Shown: in pieces, positions 1 to 6,874 of the stretch | Numbering within the stretch: the first letter of the stretch is position 1 | Layout: each line of letters begins with the position of its first letter | Assembly (NCBI GenBank): GCA_030917205.1 | Contig: JAUPVE010000035.1 | Coordinates: 1 to 7,076, forward strand | Origin: Patescibacteria group bacterium | GTDB taxonomy: Bacteria; Patescibacteriota; Patescibacteriia; UBA1558; GWA2-36-10 | Reading direction: 5' to 3' | DNA: 7,076 nt | Translations under genes and position numbers: made by a program | Notes under the pieces: model-generated | Seen by the model: the letters and a program-made list of their open reading frames with translations, nothing else | What the model was told of the DNA's origin: nothing | Databases searched by the model: none

Positions 1-24
1 CTGCTCTATTTTTTCCTGCATCAT
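1..24 (-). CDS. Start of a gene running off the left edge (8 codons only)
   Basis: Two consecutive ATG codons on the minus strand (24-22 and 21-19) open a frame reading MMQEKIEQ that continues past the window edge without a stop. A good extended -10 promoter lies about 19 bases upstream of the first ATG, just beyond the terminator of the preceding gene, which is why a new transcription unit is inferred here. Too little is visible to name a product. There is no clear Shine-Dalgarno motif, as elsewhere in this window. Which of the two ATGs is used cannot be decided. Confidence 0.5.
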
Positions 25-42
25 ATAATTTTCTACTTATAT

Positions 43-51
43 ATTATAACA
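43..51 (-). promoter_or_regulatory. Extended -10 promoter for the left-edge gene
   Basis: The minus strand reads TGTTATAAT, a consensus -10 hexamer (48-43) preceded by the TGn extension (51-49). The region where a -35 box would lie is only T-rich and overlaps the T-tract of the upstream terminator. Transcription would start around position 36, giving a very short leader. The same 13-base string, TCTGTTATAATAT, occurs in front of the large secreted-protein gene (2077-2065). Confidence 0.6.
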
Positions 52-60
52 GAAATTGAA

Positions 61-99
61 CTAAAACAAAAACCCTCAAACTTTTTAATCTGAGGGTTT
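61..99 (-). terminator. Rho-independent terminator of the secreted-protein gene
   Basis: On the minus strand a 9-base stem (99-91 pairing with 78-70, AAACCCTCA/TGAGGGTTT) encloses a 12-base loop and is followed by a T-rich tract, TTTTTGTTTT. It begins 20 bases after the TAA stop at 119-121. No T-tract follows in the plus direction, so it acts for minus-strand transcription. Confidence 0.85.
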
Positions 100-118
100 A
101 ATAAAAAACTTATTTAAA

Positions 119-2035
119 TTATCTAGTAATCTTAGATAGGTCACTATTACTAATGCCCAATGAACGGAAACGCATAATCTGATAAGCAGCCTCACCATCT
201 CTCATATAGTAGCGCTTACCGTCACTTGGATCAATATACCAAGCCTCACCACGGGACTCTACCTGCAATACAATGCGACCAAGTAGTCTATTTACTAGAG
301 AGTTATCTCTAGCTAAGGCGCCTACTCCCAGTGGATTAGTGCCGGCTAAAATCTCAGCCTTATCTTTGACACCATCACCATCTGTATCAGGCTTGCTTGG
401 GTCAGTCCCCAGTCCGCTCTCTAGTTTATCAGCCAAACCATCACTATCACTATCTGCGTCACTAAAGCGGTCTTCGAAACCAACGGGTATTTTTGCTAAA
501 TCCGTATTTGTAATACCCAAACCTGCTTCGCGCATCAGAGTATAGGCAGTGGATCCATCCTTTAAATAATATGCCCCATCATTTTTTGGATTGACATACC
601 AAGCTTCACCATGACTTTCTACCTGTAGTAAAATCCTACCACGCACTCTCTCTATCAGCTTGGTGCTGACCGGTGAAACTGGCTGCACTGTTTCAAGATC
701 ACAAGCTCCTAACTTATCGCCATGAGCTAAGTGGGTAGCTACAGCATCTTGACTAATCTCAATAGTAATTTTTGTTGTATTACCAGTTTCATGACAAACT
801 TTTAATTTAGTACCAAGCATACCATCTTGGGGTAAATCATCATTTTCATCAGCATTATTTAATGTCTTGAAATTCAGCTCCTTAGTAATACTATACTGCA
901 TAGCTAAAGTGCCTTGGTAATATTTTCTCAACTGAATATAATATTTTGTATTAGCTGACAAGCCAGTTAAATCTATTTGCGAAGCAAAGGCATTACCAGT
1001 AAAATTTGGATCATTTGACACAGCATCTGTACGCCAAGGCAAATTATTTAGCTCGCTCTGATTGGCAGAATAGCGATATTCACCATTGGTACCCATACCA
1101 GCTGACTGCCAATAAATACGGGCTGATTTGGTAGTAATATTATTAACATTAGCCACAGAAATATTCATCAAACTAGATCTCAAAACTGTCACCCATACAG
1201 TAGCACTATTATTAGAGACATTTAGCTCCTCATCTGTATCCCGAGGGTTATAGGAAAAGCTGATATTACCATTACCCATTTTGGTAAATTTGCCCTTATA
1301 GACATAATAAAATTCTTCGCCCGGTATAATAGGATCACTGGCAGACACTTGTGGCATGACAGTTTCGGCAGTAGTAAAATTACCAAAAACTTTATAAATA
1401 TTATTAATCACCGCCTGATTTGTAATATTGGTAGTGCCAGTATTGCGAGCTTGAATTTTTATCTCCGCTACTTCATTTAAAACTGGCTGCTCTGGTGTCA
1501 CCTGAATATAATCTATGGCCAGATCTGGACCACCAGCTACTTCACCCATAGTGTCCACTATGCCTTGATAAGCAGCTGCACACCAATGAATATCCGAGCT
1601 GTCAAAAGATTTGGTGAACATGCTATAGCAAACTTCTCCATAATCATTGTGATACCAAGTAGCCATCAAGCTAACATCCAATAAATTTAGTTTGCCATCG
1701 CTATTCAAATCGACAATAGCATTGTAGCTTTGAGTGCGCATGGCATCCATCAGCAAGCCAAGTAAAGAGCTACACCAGCTATCACTCACCGCAAAATTAG
1801 TGCCCTGACTAGTGCTAGTTGCCATTGCCAATTTTGTCTGATACTGAGCATAGCAATGTTGATGTGAATCAGCTTGTAGCCAGCTAGATACTTGGGCCAC
1901 ATCAGATAGATTAACACTTTGGTCACTATTAAGATCAAAAATACTAGAGTAGCGACCAGCGTATTGCCGAGCTAAAACAGTACTAGCTGACAAAAGCAAA
2001 GTCATCACCATCACCATAAAAAATAATTTTTTCAT
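119..2035 (-). CDS. Secreted multidomain calcium-binding surface protein (EF-hand, CARDB, FN3, TSP3-like)
   Basis: This 638-residue protein is predicted to be exported. Residues 1-22 form a signal peptide: MKK, a hydrophobic core, and an ASTVLA cleavage context. Two tandem modules follow (about 30-99 and 104-164), each with a dockerin-like EF-hand loop (D34/N36/D38/D45 and D109/N111/D113/D120), then a conserved Trp, CY and WC. Residues 170-284 resemble a CARDB adhesion domain and 290-392 a fibronectin-III domain. Residues 412-445 carry CHETGN...HLAHGD...C, a small motif seen in various bacterial surface proteins. Two copies of a 57-residue module (460-516 and 580-636) flank D-rich thrombospondin-type-3-like repeats (525-570). 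No sortase motif or C-terminal membrane segment is present, so how it is held at the surface is unclear. The domains suggest adhesion or cell-envelope architecture rather than catalysis. It has its own promoter and terminator. The start is set by the signal peptide; no Shine-Dalgarno motif precedes it. Confidence 0.85.
   Translation of the reverse strand: MKKLFFMVMVMTLLLSASTVLARQYAGRYSSIFDLNSDQSVNLSDVAQVSSWLQADSHQHCYAQYQTKLAMATSTSQGTNFAVSDSWCSSLLGLLMDAMRTQSYNAIVDLNSDGKLNLLDVSLMATWYHNDYGEVCYSMFTKSFDSSDIHWCAAAYQGIVDTMGEVAGGPDLAIDYIQVTPEQPVLNEVAEIKIQARNTGTTNITNQAVINNIYKVFGNFTTAETVMPQVSASDPIIPGEEFYYVYKGKFTKMGNGNISFSYNPRDTDEELNVSNNSATVWVTVLRSSLMNISVANVNNITTKSARIYWQSAGMGTNGEYRYSANQSELNNLPWRTDAVSNDPNFTGNAFASQIDLTGLSANTKYYIQLRKYYQGTLAMQYSITKELNFKTLNNADENDDLPQDGMLGTKLKVCHETGNTTKITIEISQDAVATHLAHGDKLGACDLETVQPVSPVSTKLIERVRGRILLQVESHGEAWYVNPKNDGAYYLKDGSTAYTLMREAGLGITNTDLAKIPVGFEDRFSDADSDSDGLADKLESGLGTDPSKPDTDGDGVKDKAEILAGTNPLGVGALARDNSLVNRLLGRIVLQVESRGEAWYIDPSDGKRYYMRDGEAAYQIMRFRSLGISNSDLSKITR
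128..298 (-). repeat. Second copy of the C-terminal 'LLQVES.GEAWY' module
   Basis: This stretch encodes residues 580-636 of the secreted protein and aligns without a gap to residues 460-516, exactly 120 codons upstream. About 32 of 57 residues are identical, including GRI.LQVES.GEAWY, the YY.(K/R)DG segment and the LGI(T/S)N.DL.KI ending. It closes the protein, leaving only two further residues. Confidence 0.85.
488..658 (-). repeat. First copy of the C-terminal 'LLQVES.GEAWY' module
   Basis: This stretch encodes residues 460-516 of the secreted protein. It has the same Trp/Tyr/Gly-rich pattern as the second copy and is separated from it by the acidic thrombospondin-type-3-like calcium-binding repeats. 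I recall similar modules in surface proteins of Patescibacteria; their function is unknown to me. Confidence 0.85.
1544..1948 (-). repeat. Tandem EF-hand plus double-cysteine modules
   Basis: Residues 30-99 and 104-164 of the secreted protein are diverged tandem repeats. Each begins Y...I(F/V)DLNSD, continues N-L-x-D-V as a dockerin-like calcium loop and helix, then has a Trp, a CY pair (C61, C136) and a WC pair (C88, C152). The cysteines could form one disulfide per module outside the cell. The linker between CY and WC is longer in the first copy. Confidence 0.7.
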
Positions 2036-2066
2036 AGCTAATTGTTTAAATAATTAATACCCCAAT

Positions 2067-2075
2067 ATTATAACA
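2067..2075 (-). promoter_or_regulatory. Extended -10 promoter of the secreted-protein gene
   Basis: The minus strand reads TGTTATAAT, with the -10 hexamer at 2072-2067 and the TGn extension at 2075-2073. A start near position 2060 would give a leader of about 25 bases before the ATG at 2035. No good -35 box is seen; at a 17-base spacing it would be TTTTTT, which is the T-tract of the groEL terminator. Confidence 0.65.
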
Positions 2076-2089
2076 GATATGAATAATAT

Positions 2090-2121
2090 AAAAAACCCCT
2101 TTAGATTTTCAGGGGCTTTTT
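2090..2121 (-). terminator. Rho-independent terminator of the groE operon
   Basis: On the minus strand AAAAAGCCCCT pairs with AGGGGTTTTTT across a 10-base loop, with one bulged G, and the hairpin runs into a T-tract. It starts 21 bases after the groEL stop. The plus strand also ends the hairpin in CTTTTT, so it could work in both directions, although no plus-strand gene is present to need it. Confidence 0.9.
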
Positions 2122-2142
2122 ATGCACACTAATATTTATATT

Positions 2143-3810
<1,668 letters not shown>

Positions 3811-3829
3811 TTATTATCGTCATTATGAA

Positions 3830-4105
3830 TTACTCAATCACCGCTAGCAAATCATCATGATTCAAAATTTTATGTTCTAGGCCATCAACTTTAATCTCTG
3901 AACCGCCGTATTCAGAAAACACAACTTTCTGACCAACACTCAAATTTAATTTAGTAATTTTTTCACCAGTACCAATAGCAATTATTTCACCTTCTTGGCG
4001 AGATTCTTTGCCGACTGTACCTGGTAAAATAATACCGGCCTTGGTAGTTTCTTCTTTGGGCAATGGTTTGACAATCACCCGGTCACCTAATGGTCTTAAC
4101 TGCAT
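3830..4105 (-). CDS. groES: Co-chaperonin GroES (Cpn10)
   Basis: GroES is the heptameric lid that closes the GroEL cavity. The 91-residue protein has the expected start (LRPLGDRVIVKP) and a mobile loop around residues 18-35 containing the GIIL contact (24-27) that docks onto GroEL. It also has the QEGEIIAIG strand, the roof/core segment VVFSEYGGSEIKVDG, and the LLAVIE ending. It lies between the oxidoreductase gene (48 bases upstream) and groEL (43 bases downstream) and has no promoter of its own that I can see, so it should depend on the CIRCE promoter about 660 bases away. Its leader (4106-4152) is duplicated in front of the oxidoreductase gene. There is no Shine-Dalgarno motif. Confidence 0.97.
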   Translation of the reverse strand: MQLRPLGDRVIVKPLPKEETTKAGIILPGTVGKESRQEGEIIAIGTGEKITKLNLSVGQKVVFSEYGGSEIKVDGLEHKILNHDDLLAVIE

Positions 4106-4152
4106 ATTTTTTATAGGTTAATTATTATTTTTACACCCAGTAAATAAATAAA
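4106..4152 (-). repeat. Direct repeat copy 2: groES leader
   Basis: Positions 4106-4134 (29 bases) are identical to 4688-4716. Similarity continues with mismatches and a one-base gap to 4152, where 13 of the last 17 bases match. This copy fills the gap between the oxidoreductase stop codon and the groES ATG almost exactly. It is A/T-rich and, on the minus strand, contains AATTAACCTATAAAAAAT directly before the groES start. Confidence 0.9.
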
Positions 4153-4153
4153 A

Positions 4154-4687
4154 TTATTCATTCCTTAAGTCATCTATTTTATTACTAATCATTTCTTTAA
4201 AAGCGCTGACTTCAGTATCTGACTTATGAGTCACCCCAAGGAGAACCAAAGGTTTGACATAAATCATTTGACATAACTTAGCAGTCTGCTCAAGTGGTCG
4301 CAACAATTCTTCGATAGTGAAATTATTATAACCTCCCTCCTTATAGGCTTCTCCTGGACCAAAAGCCGAGAGCACTATTTGAAATTTCTTGCCTTTTAAT
4401 TTATCACCACCTTCACCATAGGCAAATCCGTACTCTAAAACAAGATCCTCCCACTCTTTAAAAAGACCAGGAGTCGAGTACCAATAAAATGGAGTTTGAA
4501 CAACAATAATATCAGCTTTTAGTAAGCTTTCTTTTTCTTTGGCAACATCTATCTTCCAATCTGGGTATGCTTCATATAACTTTCTTGTTTCAATCCCACT
4601 TTTTCCTTCGAATGCCTTAAGAATCTCTATGTTAACGCGAGATTTTTGTAAATTCGGATGCGTTACTATATGGTAAACATTTTTCAC
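4154..4687 (-). CDS. NAD(P)H-dependent flavin oxidoreductase (KefF/YwrO/MdaB type)
   Basis: This 177-residue protein has the flavodoxin-like fold of the NAD(P)H:quinone oxidoreductase family (Flavodoxin_2). Such cytoplasmic enzymes use FMN or FAD to reduce quinones and other electrophiles by two electrons. Visible hallmarks are the N-terminal phosphate-binding loop HPNLQKSRVN (10-19), LYEAYPDWKIDV (37-48), the strand and active-site stretch VVQTPFYWYSTPGLFKEWED (62-81), GFAYGEGGDKLKGK (87-100), and the LSAFGPGEAYKEGG loop (106-119). Length is normal for the family. The start is GTG: an in-frame stop lies five codons upstream and no in-frame ATG is available. An ATG overlapping this GTG is out of frame and meets TGA at once. 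The gene is the first of the CIRCE-controlled unit and is bracketed by direct repeats of the groES leader, suggesting late insertion. The exact substrate cannot be told from sequence. Confidence 0.9.
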   Translation of the reverse strand: MKNVYHIVTHPNLQKSRVNIEILKAFEGKSGIETRKLYEAYPDWKIDVAKEKESLLKADIIVVQTPFYWYSTPGLFKEWEDLVLEYGFAYGEGGDKLKGKKFQIVLSAFGPGEAYKEGGYNNFTIEELLRPLEQTAKLCQMIYVKPLVLLGVTHKSDTEVSAFKEMISNKIDDLRNE

Positions 4688-4733
4688 ATTTTTTATAGGT
4701 TAATTATTATTTTTACCCTATTAAATAGTTAAA
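4688..4733 (-). repeat. Direct repeat copy 1: duplicated groES leader before the oxidoreductase gene
   Basis: This copy shares a 29-base identical core (4688-4716) with the groES leader and a weaker match out to 4733. The core abuts the GTG start of the oxidoreductase gene, so the two copies bracket that coding region almost exactly: copy 1 ends at the start codon and copy 2 begins one base after the stop codon. Confidence 0.9.
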
Positions 4734-4758
4734 CTTATCTAAGGTAGGGAAATTAAAA

Positions 4759-4785
4759 TTAGCACTCTCTATTTTAGAGTGCTAA
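4759..4785 (-). promoter_or_regulatory. CIRCE operator (HrcA binding site)
   Basis: A perfect CIRCE inverted repeat is present: TTAGCACTC, nine spacer bases, then GAGTGCTAA, with no mismatch to the consensus arms. In many bacteria HrcA binds this element and represses groE and dnaK operons until heat or misfolded protein inactivates it. Here it overlaps the -10 box and the predicted transcription start, so bound HrcA would block the polymerase. No hrcA gene lies in the window. Confidence 0.97.
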
Positions 4786-4799
4786 TGGAAAATTGTCAA
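4771..4799 (-). promoter_or_regulatory. Sigma-70 type promoter of the oxidoreductase-groES-groEL unit
   Basis: On the minus strand a consensus -35 box TTGACA (4799-4794) is followed by exactly 17 bases and TAAAAT (4776-4771), one base from the consensus -10. Transcription should start near 4764, within the distal CIRCE arm, giving a leader of about 77 bases before the GTG at 4687. It is the strongest promoter match in the window and sits 17 bases past the stop of the nuclease gene. Confidence 0.9.
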
Positions 4800-4816
4800 G
4801 AGAATATAAGCCTCTT

Positions 4817-5551
4817 TTACTCAAATTTTTGGGCATCCTGCCGATACTGGCAGTAGGGGCAGTCTGGGGTGACTTTTGGTAATTTAGCTGAAGATAAACA
4901 TTTTTGAGCAGCTAATAAAGTTTTTTCAATCCAAATATCTTTACCAGTGTAGGGAATTATCTTGATATCAAACTCTAGCTTAGCATCAAAAGCCTGCCTA
5001 TCTGTCCGGCCATTGCAATAGACAAAATAGCCAGTATCAGAGACTTGGAAACCATTTTGCCTCAAGAGCCACTGATAGACTTCCATCTGTCGCTTGTAGC
5101 CAATCTGCCACTTTGCATCAAGATTGACCTCGGTGCTTTTGCTAGTAGCTTTGTAATCTACGACATGAATAAGTCCAGCGTCGTCAACCCACAAATCATC
5201 GACTGCGCCAGTGACAAGAAAATTACTCGGCTCATGAAAATATTGCACACCCACAAAATTTTCTCGCCAAACATTCATATTGGGATGTTGAAGAGGTTTC
5301 AATTTCAAACCATAATTTTTTAAAAGCGGATGCACGGTGCCGGCAGCTCGATGTATATCAAATTCTTTTTTGAGCAGTGCATCAACGGCTGAGTTGAGAT
5401 TGAATGGGTAGCCCGGTGGCTGACTGATACCCAATTTTCTATCCAAATAAAAACAGCGCTCGCAATTCAAAAATGAATCAATCTTGGAGCGACTGAGTTT
5501 GAAAGGCTGAGTCGCCTCAGCTTTGTATATGTTAGTTTTTCTGATTGCCAT
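4817..5551 (-). CDS. PD-(D/E)XK superfamily nuclease with paired CxxC motifs
   Basis: This 244-residue protein looks like a stand-alone RecB/Cas4/AddB-type nuclease domain. The likely catalytic core is GAVDDLWV (motif II Asp near D118), then VVDYKAT (D132-x-K134), with the helix motif QMEVY (155-159) typical of this fold. An N-terminal segment SKIDSFLNCERCFY carries C30/C33 and the C-terminal end carries CPYCQY (C231/C234). Four cysteines placed either side of a nuclease core recall the Fe-S cluster sites of Cas4 and AddB, although those use a different 1+3 arrangement, so zinc is also possible. A role in DNA repair or recombination is inferred only from the fold. The ATG lies 3 bases after the ligase stop, suggesting co-transcription and translational coupling. 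No helicase or Cas gene is nearby, so it is not named cas4. Confidence 0.8.
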   Translation of the reverse strand: MAIRKTNIYKAEATQPFKLSRSKIDSFLNCERCFYLDRKLGISQPPGYPFNLNSAVDALLKKEFDIHRAAGTVHPLLKNYGLKLKPLQHPNMNVWRENFVGVQYFHEPSNFLVTGAVDDLWVDDAGLIHVVDYKATSKSTEVNLDAKWQIGYKRQMEVYQWLLRQNGFQVSDTGYFVYCNGRTDRQAFDAKLEFDIKIIPYTGKDIWIEKTLLAAQKCLSSAKLPKVTPDCPYCQYRQDAQKFE

Positions 5552-5554
5552 GTC

Positions 5555-6874
5555 TTATTCTTTATTATGATAAATTATCGCTACCACCACTCCGACCATG
5601 AGCCAGCCAGTCCAAGAAGTCCAAAGATAGTGATCAAATAAGCCTAAAAAAATTAACAATAAAATAAAAGCTGTATTCCAAACTTTATAATTATTTTTAT
5701 TCCATAAAATTTTCTTGAGATAAAAATAAAGCAAGGCTAGAAATATCACAACGCCTACTAGACCAACTTCCGCTAGAGCCAAGATAAACCAATTGTGAAT
5801 AGGCTGTACCTCGTCAATAGATGATGCTTGGTATTTTTGATAAGCCTGATAAGTATTCAGGCCCAAGCCTTGACCAAAAATAATATCTTTAGGGTTTCGC
5901 CAGTCCAGCTGACTATACGTAAGCTGACGATCTTGAATTGATTTTGCCTCTAGACGATTGCCCAGATCAAAGCGGCTAGCCCATAGATTGGGATAATACA
6001 TATTAAAAGCCCAAGCGACCAGCAGCATGATAATAAAATATTTGATGACTACATAAAAAGTAAGCTTATCTTTTTTTATAACACTAAAAATTAAAATAAA
6101 TAACAAACAGCATAACAAGGCTAACAATGAGCTACGCGAAAAAGTAGCGAGCTGGGCAAAGCTCATCAAAACTAAACTGAATATAATTAAACATACTGAA
6201 ATAGAATATTTTTTTATTTTCTTAATCTGCCAATTTAGCTTTTCACTTTGTACATAGACATCATGCCACAAGTATAGGCCGACTAAAATAGTGAGAGCCA
6301 AAAAACCCGCTAATATATTGGGATGCGGTAGTGAACCATAAGCACGCAAAATACGCAGGTCCCCGCTTTCCAAAACTGAGACACCACGATTTTGAGCTAA
6401 CTGAGCAGCTATACCAAGCCATTTATTGGCACTAATATTTTGCGTAATACTTTGATAAATCGCCAAAATACTCTGCACCAAGCCACTAAGTAATATCGCC
6501 CACAAAATATTTTTTTTCTTGGCAAACTGCGCCAGAAAAATAAATAAAATTGTCCCAAAAATAAAAAGTAAATAATAAAAACCTAAAATAGGCCAAGGCT
6601 CACTCAAGACTAGAACTAGGGCATACAAAAATAAAAAATACCACCATTTATGTTTTGAGAGTTGCCACTGTTCTCGATGATAAAGACCTAGGGCCACAGC
6701 AGCCAGTAATAACACAATCATACTAGCATAGAGACTCAGGCGTCCGTATTGCCAAATCTGACCATCTAGCAAAATCTCTTTATAAATCCAGCGACTCTGC
6801 CAAGGTATCAAAAAAATGAATATGAATAGCAAACTATTAAAAAATCGACTCGATAATTTTTTACTCATTGTCAT
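5555..6874 (-). CDS. O-antigen ligase/polymerase family membrane protein (WaaL/Wzy-like)
   Basis: This 439-residue polytopic protein has about 12 hydrophobic segments and belongs by motif to the O-antigen ligase family, which transfers or polymerises lipid-linked glycans on the outer face of the cytoplasmic membrane. Family marks are LRAYGSLPHPN (176-186), the FSRSSLLAL membrane segment (245-253), a following external loop with several arginines and GQGLGLNTYQ (334-343), then IHNWFILALAEVGLVG (359-374), whose His360 matches the conserved loop histidine of these enzymes. Ligase and polymerase cannot be separated by sequence alone, and in a Patescibacterium the acceptor need not be LPS. The start may be the ATG at 6874 or the one two codons later at 6868. 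Either overlaps the upstream gene (by 14 or 8 bases), so the genes form one unit. The nuclease gene follows after 3 bases. Confidence 0.85.
   Translation of the reverse strand: MTMSKKLSSRFFNSLLFIFIFLIPWQSRWIYKEILLDGQIWQYGRLSLYASMIVLLLAAVALGLYHREQWQLSKHKWWYFLFLYALVLVLSEPWPILGFYYLLFIFGTILFIFLAQFAKKKNILWAILLSGLVQSILAIYQSITQNISANKWLGIAAQLAQNRGVSVLESGDLRILRAYGSLPHPNILAGFLALTILVGLYLWHDVYVQSEKLNWQIKKIKKYSISVCLIIFSLVLMSFAQLATFSRSSLLALLCCLLFILIFSVIKKDKLTFYVVIKYFIIMLLVAWAFNMYYPNLWASRFDLGNRLEAKSIQDRQLTYSQLDWRNPKDIIFGQGLGLNTYQAYQKYQASSIDEVQPIHNWFILALAEVGLVGVVIFLALLYFYLKKILWNKNNYKVWNTAFILLLIFLGLFDHYLWTSWTGWLMVGVVVAIIYHNKE

Noticed and set aside
119..230. Sortase or PEP-CTERM type anchor at the end of the secreted protein
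   Set aside because: The C-terminus is the second LLQVES module ending in KITR, with no LPXTG-like motif, hydrophobic segment or basic tail.
273..545. Plus-strand open frame of 90 codons
   Set aside because: It lies wholly antisense to the conserved C-terminal domains of the secreted protein and has low-complexity Ser/Pro/Leu content typical of a shadow frame.
4106..4733. Insertion sequence or integron-like cassette carrying the oxidoreductase
   Set aside because: There is no transposase, no terminal inverted repeat and no attC-like palindrome. The flanking repeats are leader sequence and longer than usual target-site duplications.
4798..4816. Small hairpin after the nuclease stop (AAGAG/CTCTT on the minus strand) as a terminator
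   Set aside because: The stem has only five base pairs, no T-tract follows, and it overlaps the -35 box of the groE promoter. Read-through from the nuclease gene is therefore possible.
5045..5323. Plus-strand open frame of 92 codons
   Set aside because: It is antisense to the catalytic core of the nuclease, and no recognisable domain or promoter supports it.
4817..5551. cas4 of a CRISPR system
   Set aside because: No repeats, spacers or other cas genes are present, and the cysteine pattern is 2+2 rather than Cas4-like.
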